The notes beneath the pieces were generated by a model. The model searched no databases. It was given only the letters and a program-made list of their open reading frames with translations, and was not told where the DNA came from. Made by a program: the position numbers and the translations under genes. This document shows positions 1 to 7,629 of a stretch of DNA of 64,000 bases, one piece after another. Position 1 is the first letter of the stretch. The number at the start of each line of letters is the position of its first letter. This stretch comes from Variovorax paradoxus B4 (lineage in GTDB: Bacteria > Pseudomonadota > Gammaproteobacteria > Burkholderiales > Burkholderiaceae_C): positions 3,162,001-3,226,000 of the forward strand of contig NC_022247.1 of the NCBI RefSeq assembly GCF_000463015.1, written 5' to 3'.

Positions 1-47
1 TGCGCAAGGAAGACCCAGATATCGGACAGCTTCGCGGGCGGGGTCAT
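1..47 (-). CDS. lrgB: LrgB-family protein, N-terminal fragment (runs off window)
   Basis: Only the first 15 codons lie in the window. They read MTPPAKLSDIWVFLA, which fits the start of LrgB/CidB membrane proteins. The ATG overlaps the lrgA stop codon as ATGA (44-47), so the two are probably translationally coupled, as lrgA-lrgB pairs usually are. LrgB works with LrgA in an antiholin-like or metabolite-export system at the inner membrane. Identity rests mainly on position behind lrgA. Confidence 0.7.
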   Translation of the reverse strand, partial: MTPPAKLSDIWVFLA

Positions 48-397
48 TCCGCATCCTTGCCGGTGATGCGGATCATCCAGTGCAAGGTGAGCGCGGTCAC
101 GGCCATGGTGAAGGCCGCACCCACGATGCCGGCCGCAAGGAACGGAAGCCATTCGCGCCCTACCCGTTCGAAATGCAGCATGACGCCGGTCACTGCGGGA
201 ATGAACAGCAGCATGAGGTTGCGCAGCAGATGGCCCGAGGTCTCGCTCAAAGCATCGGGCACGCCGCCGCGCACGAGCAGCACGATGAACAGCAGCAGCA
301 TGCCGATCAGCGGGCCGGGAATCGGTAGCCCCAGCCACTGCACGAGCAGTTCACCGGCCAGCTGGCAAAGAAAGAGCGTGGTGATGGCGTAGAGCAT
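44..397 (-). CDS. lrgA: LrgA/CidA family holin-like membrane protein
   Basis: A 117-residue, very hydrophobic protein with four likely membrane segments. The stretch GLPIPGPLIGMLLLF near residue 23 is the signature of the LrgA/CidA (YohJ) family, and the length is typical. These proteins act at the cytoplasmic membrane with LrgB, in cell-lysis control or in export of small metabolites. An AGGA ribosome site lies just upstream of the ATG. The gene starts only 24 nt after the cobC stop on the same strand, so it may be the tail of the cobalamin transcript, although the function is unrelated. A private promoter in the cobC end cannot be excluded. Confidence 0.88.
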   Translation of the reverse strand: MLYAITTLFLCQLAGELLVQWLGLPIPGPLIGMLLLFIVLLVRGGVPDALSETSGHLLRNLMLLFIPAVTGVMLHFERVGREWLPFLAAGIVGAAFTMAVTALTLHWMIRITGKDAE

Positions 398-421
398 GCG
401 GATGTCCTGCGGTATTGACTT

Positions 422-1447
422 TCAGTGTTCGGCCGAGGCCGCTGCGCGCGTCCAGGCCTCTTTCAGCGCCTGCTGGCTTTGCGGCGGCAGCACGCCGAGC
501 CGCACGTGGCCCGGCAGGCCGAATGATGCACAGTCGCGCAGTTTGATGCCTTCGGCGCGCAGCCGGGCGGCCCGCTGCGGGTAGGGCGCATCGGTGCGCG
601 CGCAGAAAAAATTGGCATCGCTCGGCAGGCACTGCCATCCCATCGATTCGCAAAGGGCGCGCTGCTGCGCTTTCCATGTGCGCAAGGTGTGCAGGCTTCG
701 AGCGAGCCAGGCTTGCGCTTCGTTGCCGATCCAGGTCTCGAGCAGCGCCACGCCGTGTGCGCCCACCGGCCACGAGGGGGCCAGCCGCTCGAGGCGCTGC
801 CTCAGCGGCGCGGCGGCATCGCCTTCGGGTGCGATGGCATAGGCGGCGCGAATGCCGGTGAGTCCCATCGCCTTGTTCGGCGTCCACAGCTGCCAGACGC
901 GATCGCGCTGCGCCGCGTCGAGCGATGCCGCACCTTCGAGACGCAGCGGTTCGTAGGCCAGGTCGAGCACGCAGGTGCCGGCGGACTTGGCGTGCAGCGC
1001 GAGGTCGGCCTCAGCCCGGCCCAGCGGGCTCGACGGCTCGCAGCACCAGTGCAGAGCCGCCTCGCCGTGCGGCTCTGGCGGCCGCAGCACCTGCAAACCC
1101 CAGGCCAACGCCGCACGCTCGTAGTCGCCATAGCTGTGCGCCGGCAGCAAGACCTGCCGGCCGCCGCCCTGCGCAACGGCGGCGCTGATGCGGTGAATGA
1201 ATTCGCTGGCACTCGCCGCGATCACGATGCGTTCGGCAGCCACACCGTGAAAGGCCGCCAATGCGCGGCGCAGCGCCGTGTAGCCCGGATCCGGATAGTG
1301 GGCCGCATCGGCTGTGCGCAGCGCGGCAAGAACCACCGGGCATGAGCCCGTGGCGTTGCCGTTGGTCGAGAAATCGTGCCAGGCGGTGCCGACCTCGTCG
1401 GGGCCGCCATGCAGCACGGCGGTGGTTGTCGTGTGTTCCGGTGTCAT
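422..1447 (-). CDS. cobC: L-threonine-O-3-phosphate decarboxylase-like aminotransferase (CobC/CobD)
   Basis: A 341-residue fold-type I PLP enzyme of the histidinol-phosphate aminotransferase group. It has an N-terminal HGG and a DFSTNGN motif (residues 12-32), typical of CobC/CobD, and a PLP-lysine segment TPNKAMGLTGIRAAY. In the cobalamin pathway it provides (R)-1-aminopropan-2-ol phosphate, which CbiB attaches to cobyrate to build the nucleotide-loop linker. The open frame continues upstream, but the ATG at 1447 is chosen because it overlaps the cbiB stop as ATGA. It is the last cobalamin gene of the riboswitch-led operon. A general aminotransferase role is much less likely given its neighbours. 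Confidence 0.88.
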   Translation of the reverse strand: MTPEHTTTTAVLHGGPDEVGTAWHDFSTNGNATGSCPVVLAALRTADAAHYPDPGYTALRRALAAFHGVAAERIVIAASASEFIHRISAAVAQGGGRQVLLPAHSYGDYERAALAWGLQVLRPPEPHGEAALHWCCEPSSPLGRAEADLALHAKSAGTCVLDLAYEPLRLEGAASLDAAQRDRVWQLWTPNKAMGLTGIRAAYAIAPEGDAAAPLRQRLERLAPSWPVGAHGVALLETWIGNEAQAWLARSLHTLRTWKAQQRALCESMGWQCLPSDANFFCARTDAPYPQRAARLRAEGIKLRDCASFGLPGHVRLGVLPPQSQQALKEAWTRAAASAEH

Positions 1448-2385
1448 GCCCAAACCGTTGCCGCGAAGATGGCCAATGATGCACAGACCGCCAGCGCCAC
1501 CGCGGCCCTGTCGCCCCACCCCGCCGCGCGCTGCGTGTCGGCCGCTTCGGCTGGCCGCCCTTCGGCATTCAAGGCATAGACGCCGGGCTTGGCAAGCCGC
1601 ACGCCGAGCAGCAATGCCATCGCCGCCATCGGCCAGCCGCTGTTGGGCGACGGCGTGCGCCGCGCCTCGCGTGCCACGCCCAACGGCCACCGCCATGCCG
1701 CGAGCGCAAGCAGCACCGCCGTGAGCCGTGCCGGCAGCCACGAGAGCACGTCGTCGGCGCGCGCGGCCCACTTGCCGAACCAGCTCCAGTCGCGGCCGTT
1801 GCGCTCGCCGCGATAGCCCCACATCGCATCGGCCGTGTTGGCGAAGCGATAGACCGCCGCGCCCGGCAGGCCCAGCAGCACGAACCAGAACAGCGGTGCC
1901 ACGAGCGAATCGTTGAGGTTCTCGGCCAGCGACTCGATCACGCTTTCGCGCACCTCGCGCTCGCCGAGCGCGCAGACATCGCGGCTCACCAGCCGGGCGA
2001 GCTGCGCGCGGCCCGCTTCCAGCGACACGGCCAGCGCCGCCTCGACCGCGAGCACCTCGACGCGTAGCATGCGCCATGCGAAGAGAGGCTTCAGCGCAAG
2101 GCCCAGCACCAAAGCGGTCGCCCAGCCGGGCAGCCATTGCGTTGCGCTTCCCTCCAATGCCAACGCCAGTACGCCAACCAGCATCGCGCCCACGCCCCAG
2201 GCCAGCGCCCCGGCCAGGAGCAGCGGCAGATCGCGGGGCTTCGCATCGGCTGCCAGCGGCGCCATGCGGGAGCCGATCCAGCCGAGATAGCGCCCCATCC
2301 ACACCACGGGATGCCAACGCGCGGCAGGTTCGCCCAGCCAGCGGTCGATGGCCAAGGCAAGCCACAGCGCCGCAACGGCGGGCAC
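1444..2385 (-). CDS. cbiB: Adenosylcobinamide-phosphate synthase CbiB
   Basis: An integral membrane protein of about 313 residues. It opens with the family pattern ALAIDRWLGEP...HPVVWMGR and has ESLAENLNDSLVAPLFW in the middle, close to the usual ESLAENTSDGVVAPLFW. CbiB (CobD in the aerobic nomenclature) joins the aminopropanol phosphate arm to adenosylcobyric acid in the inner membrane. The start is uncertain: a TTG at 2388 lies 1 nt after the cobO stop, and the in-frame GTG at 2385 used here lies 4 nt after it. There is no nearby ATG. Its stop overlaps the cobC start. Confidence 0.9.
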   Translation of the reverse strand: MPAVAALWLALAIDRWLGEPAARWHPVVWMGRYLGWIGSRMAPLAADAKPRDLPLLLAGALAWGVGAMLVGVLALALEGSATQWLPGWATALVLGLALKPLFAWRMLRVEVLAVEAALAVSLEAGRAQLARLVSRDVCALGEREVRESVIESLAENLNDSLVAPLFWFVLLGLPGAAVYRFANTADAMWGYRGERNGRDWSWFGKWAARADDVLSWLPARLTAVLLALAAWRWPLGVAREARRTPSPNSGWPMAAMALLLGVRLAKPGVYALNAEGRPAEAADTQRAAGWGDRAAVALAVCASLAIFAATVWA

Positions 2386-2389
2386 CAAC

Positions 2390-2959
2390 TCAGTCCTCGA
2401 TGCCGCGCTGCGCGGGAATGCCGGCCTTGAATGCGTGCTTGACCATGGCCATCTCGGTCACGGTGTCGGCCAGCTCGACGATCTCGGGCGGGCAGCGCCG
2501 GCCGGTGAGCACCACGTGCACGTGCTTGGGCCGTGCGCGCAGCGTTTCGAGCACGCCTTCGAGCGGCAGCCAGCCGTAGATCAGCGGATAGGTGATCTCG
2601 TCCAGCACCACCAGGAAGAACTCGCCGGAAAGAATGGCCGCCCTGGCTTTTTCCCAGCCGTCGCGCGCCAGTTGGGCCGAGCGTTCGAGGTCCTGGCTCT
2701 TCCAGCTGAAGCCGTCGCCCAGGCCCTCGATCGGAATGCCGATCTGCTCGAACATGCGGTGCTCGCCGAAACGCGCCGAAGGCACCTTCATGAACTGGTA
2801 GATCTTCACCGCCTTGCCGCGGCCGTGCGCGCGCAGCGCCAGGCCGAAGGCCGCGGTGCTCTTGCCCTTGCCGTCGCCGGTGTTGACGATGACAAGGCCG
2901 CGGCGTTCGCCTTCGGCCTTGTCGTACGGCTTCTCGCTGGGGGGAGTTTCGATTTGCAT
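2390..2959 (-). CDS. cobO: Cob(I)yrinic acid a,c-diamide adenosyltransferase (CobA/CobO type)
   Basis: A 189-residue P-loop protein with an early nucleotide-binding motif [10 protein letters not shown] (residues 26-35) and the FxxF-like [14 protein letters not shown] segment of the CobA/CobO/BtuR family. It transfers the 5'-deoxyadenosyl group of ATP to the reduced corrinoid cobalt. Length matches E. coli BtuR. It lies 25 nt downstream of btuD and 4 nt before cbiB in the same operon, so imported corrinoid would be adenosylated before the loop is assembled. Confidence 0.93.
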   Translation of the reverse strand: MQIETPPSEKPYDKAEGERRGLVIVNTGDGKGKSTAAFGLALRAHGRGKAVKIYQFMKVPSARFGEHRMFEQIGIPIEGLGDGFSWKSQDLERSAQLARDGWEKARAAILSGEFFLVVLDEITYPLIYGWLPLEGVLETLRARPKHVHVVLTGRRCPPEIVELADTVTEMAMVKHAFKAGIPAQRGIED

Positions 2960-2984
2960 GATGCGGGCTCCGTGTTGATGTTCG

Positions 2985-3764
2985 TCAGTTCGGCAGTGCG
3001 ATCCACTGGTCGGCCACGCGGTGCACGCGGATGCGGTGGTCGAACACCTGTTCGAGCGCGGCGTGGGTGGCCGGGTCGCTGCTGCCGCCGTGGTGCACCA
3101 CGCGGCCGTGGTTCATCACCACCAGCTCGTCGGCGGCCAGTGCCATCGGGAGTTCGTGCAGCACGCTGACCACGGTGCGACCCTGGGCCACCAGGGCGCG
3201 CGTGGTCTGCATCCAGTCGGCCTGGTGCGGAGGATCGAGGTTGGCGAGCGGCTCGTCCATCAGCAGCAGCTCGGCCTCGACCGCGAGCGCGCGCGCCAGC
3301 AGTACGCGCTGGCGTTCGCCGCCCGAGAGCTGGCCGAGCGGCCGTTCGCGCCAATCCCAGGCCTGGGTGCTGCGCAGCGCGCGCTCCACCGCCTCGCGGT
3401 CGGCGGTGCTCGGCGCTGCGAGCCAGCGCTGGTGCGGCAGGCGGCCGAGCATGGCGATGTCGTAGACCATCAGGTCGTCGGCGCTGCCCTCGCCCGCCGC
3501 GCCGCTCTGGCCCAGCCACGAAAGGCGCTGCGCGCGAATGCGGCCCGGCACCTTGGCCGATGCTTCGCCAAAAAGAAAGACTTCGCCGCGGTGCGCGAGC
3601 AGGCCCGCAAGCGCCTTGAGCAGGGTCGACTTGCCCGCCCCATTCGGCCCGACCACGCTGGTCCAGCGCGCGGCCCCGAGTTTCAGGTCGATGCCGTGCA
3701 GCACCTCGATGTTGCCGAGCGTGGCGCTCAGCCCGCGTGCTTCGAGTGCGGGGATCTGGCTCAT
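2985..3764 (-). CDS. btuD: Vitamin B12 ABC transporter ATP-binding protein BtuD
   Basis: A 259-residue ABC ATPase with Walker [10 protein letters not shown] (residues 39-47), signature LSGGERQR, Walker B LLLMDEP and a downstream switch His in VSVLHEL. These are features of the FecCD/BtuCD importer group. It energises import of cobamides through BtuC. The ATG at 3764 overlaps the btuC stop as ATGA, which decides the start over a longer upstream reading. Between btuF-btuC and the adenosyltransferase gene, its substrate is almost certainly a corrinoid rather than an iron siderophore. Confidence 0.9.
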   Translation of the reverse strand: MSQIPALEARGLSATLGNIEVLHGIDLKLGAARWTSVVGPNGAGKSTLLKALAGLLAHRGEVFLFGEASAKVPGRIRAQRLSWLGQSGAAGEGSADDLMVYDIAMLGRLPHQRWLAAPSTADREAVERALRSTQAWDWRERPLGQLSGGERQRVLLARALAVEAELLLMDEPLANLDPPHQADWMQTTRALVAQGRTVVSVLHELPMALAADELVVMNHGRVVHHGGSSDPATHAALEQVFDHRIRVHRVADQWIALPN

Positions 3765-4771
3765 GCCACGCCACCCCGCGCGCTGCGCCTGTGCATCAGC
3801 CACAGCAGGTAGCTGCCGCCGAGCACGGCCGTGAGCACGCCCACGGGCAGTTCCTGCGGCGCAATGAGCCAGCGCGCCAGCAGGTCAGCGGCCATCAGCA
3901 GCAGGCCGCCCATGGCCGCCGACAGCACGATCAGCCCGGCGTGCGTGGTCTTGACCACAGAACGCACGAGGTGCGGCGCAGCCAGGCCCACGAAGGCGAT
4001 CAGGCCGGTCTGCGCCACGGCCGCGCCGGTGGCCAGTGCGAGCACCACCACCAGCGTGGCGCGCATGGCACCCAGCGGCAGGCCCAGGCTGCGGGCCGTC
4101 GCTTCCCCGAGCGCAAGACCGTCGAGCACCGGCGCGAGCGCCCACCCCAGCAGCAGGCACGCCGCACCGACCGCGGCCATCACCGCGCATGCGCTCCAGC
4201 CGACCAGGCCGGTGCTGCCCAGGATGAAGCCCTGGATGGCCTGCAGGATGTCGGCCGAGGCGATGGTGATCAGGTCCTTGGCGGCGCCGAGCACCACGCC
4301 GACGATCACGCCCGCGAGCAACAGCCGCAGCGTCTGCTGCACGCCGCGCGCGAGCACCAGCGTGAGCATCACCGCGAGCACCGCCCCCACGAAGGCCGCG
4401 CCGGTGAGCCCCAGGCGCATCGCCCATTGCGTGCTGGCGGCCGAGCCGCCGAACAGCAGCAGCGCCACCGCCACGCCGAGCGAAGCCCCCGAGGCGCTGC
4501 CGAGCAGATAGGGATCGGCCAGCGGATTGCGGAACAGCCCCTGCGCCACCGAACCCGCGAGCCCGAGCAAGGCGCCCGCGAGCCAGGCGCCCAGCGTGCG
4601 CGGCAGCCGGATGTCCCAGACGATCCGCAGCGCCACCGGATCACTCCATGCCGCCAGCAGGCTTTCGAAGCCGGTGCTGCCGATGCCCAGGCCGAGCACC
4701 GCCAGCGCGCCGCCCAGCACCAGCAAGGCGATGCCGAAGAACCAGACGCGGCGCTGATGGCGTGTGTGCAT
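3761..4771 (-). CDS. btuC: Vitamin B12 ABC transporter permease BtuC
   Basis: A 336-residue polytopic permease of the FecCD family, with about ten membrane segments and family motifs such as LGAWLAGALLGLAG and GLIAFVGLAAPHLVR. It forms the inner-membrane channel with BtuD and receives substrate from BtuF. The ATG at 4771 is 14 nt after the btuF stop. The 3' end overlaps btuD by 4 nt. Siderophore permeases share this fold; the B12 assignment comes from the operon and the riboswitch upstream. Confidence 0.9.
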   Translation of the reverse strand: MHTRHQRRVWFFGIALLVLGGALAVLGLGIGSTGFESLLAAWSDPVALRIVWDIRLPRTLGAWLAGALLGLAGSVAQGLFRNPLADPYLLGSASGASLGVAVALLLFGGSAASTQWAMRLGLTGAAFVGAVLAVMLTLVLARGVQQTLRLLLAGVIVGVVLGAAKDLITIASADILQAIQGFILGSTGLVGWSACAVMAAVGAACLLLGWALAPVLDGLALGEATARSLGLPLGAMRATLVVVLALATGAAVAQTGLIAFVGLAAPHLVRSVVKTTHAGLIVLSAAMGGLLLMAADLLARWLIAPQELPVGVLTAVLGGSYLLWLMHRRSARGGVA

Positions 4772-4785
4772 GAGGTTGCCGCGGC

Positions 4786-5655
4786 TCAGCCGGCCTTCTC
4801 CGCGATGCAGCGCGCCATCAGCCGTGCGGCCTCGTCCATGCGCGGGCCGGGGCGCACGAGCACGTCCGACTGCGCGGCGTCGAAGCGGCAGATCCGGCCC
4901 TCGCGCACCGCGCGGATGCCGCTCCAGCCCGGCCGCTGCTCCATGCCCGGCGCGCTGCGCACGCTGACCATGATGAGATCGGGATTGGCGCGCACCACGT
5001 ATTCGGGGTTGAGCTTGGGAAAAGGCCCGAGCGAAGCCGGCACGATGTTCTTCATGCCCAGCCGCGTGAGCGTTTCGCCGATGAACGACGACTCGCCGGC
5101 CGCATAGGGCGCGCTGTTGACCTCGAAATAGACGCGCTGCCCCTTCGCACTGGCCGGCAGCGACTGTGCCGCGGCCGATACGCTGGCATCGATCACGCGC
5201 CAGATGTTCGGAGCCTCGTGGGTGCCGAGCACCTGGTCGAGCTTGTCGAGCACGCGCCGCACGTCGGCATGGCTCTTGGGTTCGAGCACCAGCACCTTGA
5301 GGCCCAGCGCCTCGAGCCGCTGCGTCACGCGCGACGACTTGGCGAGCAGCACCGCATCGGGCCGCAGCGCCACGATGGCTTCGACATTGGGATCGAGGCC
5401 CCCGCCCAGCTGCGGCAAGGCGCGCACCGCGCTCGGCGAGTTGGAATAGTTGTCGACGCCCACGAGGCGGGAACACGCACCGAGCGCGCAGACCCCTTCG
5501 GTCAGCGACGGCAGCAGAGTGACGATGCGCTGCGGCGGCTGCGGCAGACTCACCGTCACGCCGCGCTCGTCGACCACGTCGACGGCGTGCGCGGCCAGCG
5601 CACAGAGGCCGAGGGCAAGGGCCGTGAAAAAAGATCGAATCCAGTGCTTTGTCAT
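4786..5655 (-). CDS. btuF: Periplasmic cobalamin-binding protein BtuF
   Basis: A 289-residue secreted binding protein. The first 24 residues form a signal peptide ending AAHA. The mature part has the class III substrate-binding pattern PQRIVTLLPSLTEGVCALGA and the GVDNYS...LPQLGG segment typical of BtuF/FepB-type proteins. It captures cobamide in the periplasm and hands it to BtuCD. The ATG at 5655 is chosen because it overlaps the cobU stop (ATGA) and begins directly with the signal peptide; an upstream in-frame start would bury it. Confidence 0.9.
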   Translation of the reverse strand: MTKHWIRSFFTALALGLCALAAHAVDVVDERGVTVSLPQPPQRIVTLLPSLTEGVCALGACSRLVGVDNYSNSPSAVRALPQLGGGLDPNVEAIVALRPDAVLLAKSSRVTQRLEALGLKVLVLEPKSHADVRRVLDKLDQVLGTHEAPNIWRVIDASVSAAAQSLPASAKGQRVYFEVNSAPYAAGESSFIGETLTRLGMKNIVPASLGPFPKLNPEYVVRANPDLIMVSVRSAPGMEQRPGWSGIRAVREGRICRFDAAQSDVLVRPGPRMDEAARLMARCIAEKAG

Positions 5656-6230
5656 GCGGCGGGTGCCTTCAGAGTCAGCGGCAACCCGGCCGCCATCAGC
5701 GTGACGCGGCCGCAAGCGGCCGCCACGTCCTGGTTCATGCGGCCCAGCGCATCGACGAAGGCCCGCGTTTCGCGGCCGAGCGGAATCACGCCCAGGCCGA
5801 TCTCGTTGCCGACCAGCACCACGGGCCCGCGCGCTTCGCGCAGCGCAACGAGCAGCATGGCGGCGTGCGCCGCGGGCGTGCGCGTGACCGGCCGCGCGGC
5901 CTCGGAGCGCAGCGGCATCAGCAGGTTGGTGAGCCAGAGCGTGAGGCAGTCGACCACCACCAGCGTCTCGGGCGAACTCTGGGTGACGATGGCGCGCGCC
6001 AGCTCGACCGGCTCTTCCACAGTTCGCATGGCGGGCACGCGCAGGGCGCGGTCGGCCTGGTGGCGCACGATGCGCTCCTGCATCTCGTCGTCATGGGCCT
6101 GGGCGGTGGCAATCAGCACGGCGCGCCGCGTTGCGGGCGCTTCGGCCAGCCAGTCGACGGCGCGCAGTTCGGCACGGCGCGACTTGCCGCTCTTCTGGCC
6201 ACCGAGGATGAATTCGTGCTCAACGGGCAT
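5652..6230 (-). CDS. cobU: Adenosylcobinamide kinase / adenosylcobinamide-phosphate guanylyltransferase
   Basis: A 192-residue bifunctional enzyme of the CobU/CobP family. It has an N-terminal P-loop GGQKSGKS (residues 10-17) and the later VVDCLTLWLTNLL segment characteristic of the family. It phosphorylates adenosylcobinamide and activates it with GTP to give AdoCbi-GDP, the step where salvage and de novo synthesis meet. It overlaps the end of cobB by 11 nt and the start of btuF by 4 nt. Length is normal. Confidence 0.93.
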   Translation of the reverse strand: MPVEHEFILGGQKSGKSRRAELRAVDWLAEAPATRRAVLIATAQAHDDEMQERIVRHQADRALRVPAMRTVEEPVELARAIVTQSSPETLVVVDCLTLWLTNLLMPLRSEAARPVTRTPAAHAAMLLVALREARGPVVLVGNEIGLGVIPLGRETRAFVDALGRMNQDVAAACGRVTLMAAGLPLTLKAPAA

Positions 6231-7629
6231 GCGCGTCTACCTCCGGGGTTTCGCGTTCCAGCTCGATCGGCATCGCGCCGAACAGCCTGGCCGTGGCCAC
6301 GGGGCTGGACGCAAACCACGCGTGGAAATAGCTTGCCCGCACCGGGCCGCGCACATAGAAGGCCTCTCCCGTACGAGCTTCCGCACCCGGCCTGCCGGTG
6401 AAGGCCGCCGGTATCAGGGGCGTTTCGCAACTCGAATAGTGAAAGGTGTGCCCGCGCAGGGTGTGGGCGCCAAGCTTGAGCTGCTGCGGCCCGAGGCCAG
6501 CCAGCCGCTTGTGCATCGTCACCCGGCCCGGCAGCAGCCCCCAGAGCGAGTGCGCTGCGCCATCGGCCGTTTCCAGTTGCTCGAACAGCGACATCATGCC
6601 GCCGCATTCGGCCCATACCGGCTTGCCCGCGGCGACATGCGCGGCCAGCGCCGCACGCAGCGAGCCGCAGGTGGACAGCGCCTTGGCATGCAGCTCGGGG
6701 TAGCCGCCGGGCAGCCAGATCGCATCGCATGCGGGCAGCGCATCTCCGGCGAGCGGAGAGAAGAACGCGACCTGCGCACCCAGCGCCGCAAGCACATCGA
6801 GGTTGGCCGGATAGATGAAGGCAAAGGCCGCATCGCGCGCGATGGCGATGGTGCGGCCTTCCAGCAAGGGGGCGATGTGCGCCTGCGGCTCGGCCGCAGC
6901 AGGCTCGAAACGCACCTGCGGCCATTCATGAAGCAGCCGCTTGCCGATGGGCGTTGCAGCCATCGCGTCGGCGGCCGCATCGAGCCGGGCCATCGCGTCG
7001 TCGAGTTCATGCGCGGCGACCAGGCCCAGGTGCCGCTCGGACAGCTCGAAACCGGCGCCGCGCGGCAAGCCGCCGAGCCATTGCGCCGGCTCGCGCAATG
7101 CCTCTTTCAGCATGCCGGCATGACGCTCGCCCGCCACGCGGTTGGCCAGCACGCCGGCCCAGGGCAGTGTGGGGCGGAAATTCTGCAACCCATAGGCCAG
7201 CGCACCGAAGGTGCCGGCCATGGCCTGCGCATCGATCACGGCCAGCACCGGCAGGCCGAAGCGCTCGGCCAGGTCCGCCGCGCTGGGGCTGCCGTCGAAG
7301 AGGCCCATCACGCCTTCGACGATAAGCAGGTCGGCCTCGGCCGCGGCCGCATGCAGCCGCCGGCGGCAATCCGCCTCGCCGGTCATCCAGAGGTCGAGCG
7401 AGTGCACCGGCACGCCGCTGGCAAGCGCCAGCCAGTGCGGATCGAGAAAGTCGGGCCCGCACTTGAAGACCCGCACGCGCCGGCCCTGGCGCGCGTGCAG
7501 CCGCGCCAGCGCGGCCGTGACCGTGGTCTTGCCCTGCCCCGAAGCCGGCGCCGCCACCAGCACGGCGGCGCAGCTGTGCGCAGCGCTCAATTCGCTGTTG
7601 GCGTCGGGTTGGCTTATTGCGGTGTCCAC
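6220..7629 (-). CDS. cobB: Cobyrinate a,c-diamide synthase (CobB/CbiA)
   Basis: A 469-residue protein with an N-terminal ATP-grasping P-loop APASGQGKTTV and a C-terminal class I glutamine amidotransferase-like domain marked by WLPGGYPELHAKAL. CobB/CbiA amidates side chains a and c of (hydrogeno)cobyrinate with glutamine and ATP. The start codon is GTG at 7629, inside the last codons of btuB (16-nt overlap). Its presence points to synthesis from, or salvage of, an early corrin rather than only cobinamide. The early corrin-ring genes are not in this window. Confidence 0.92.
   Translation of the reverse strand: MDTAISQPDANSELSAAHSCAAVLVAAPASGQGKTTVTAALARLHARQGRRVRVFKCGPDFLDPHWLALASGVPVHSLDLWMTGEADCRRRLHAAAAEADLLIVEGVMGLFDGSPSAADLAERFGLPVLAVIDAQAMAGTFGALAYGLQNFRPTLPWAGVLANRVAGERHAGMLKEALREPAQWLGGLPRGAGFELSERHLGLVAAHELDDAMARLDAAADAMAATPIGKRLLHEWPQVRFEPAAAEPQAHIAPLLEGRTIAIARDAAFAFIYPANLDVLAALGAQVAFFSPLAGDALPACDAIWLPGGYPELHAKALSTCGSLRAALAAHVAAGKPVWAECGGMMSLFEQLETADGAAHSLWGLLPGRVTMHKRLAGLGPQQLKLGAHTLRGHTFHYSSCETPLIPAAFTGRPGAEARTGEAFYVRGPVRASYFHAWFASSPVATARLFGAMPIELERETPEVDAHAR

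Noticed and set aside
422..2365. A single 647-residue reading through cobC and upstream
   Set aside because: Only the last 341 residues look like CobC. The upstream part is cbiB in another frame, and the ATG at 1447 overlaps the cbiB stop neatly.
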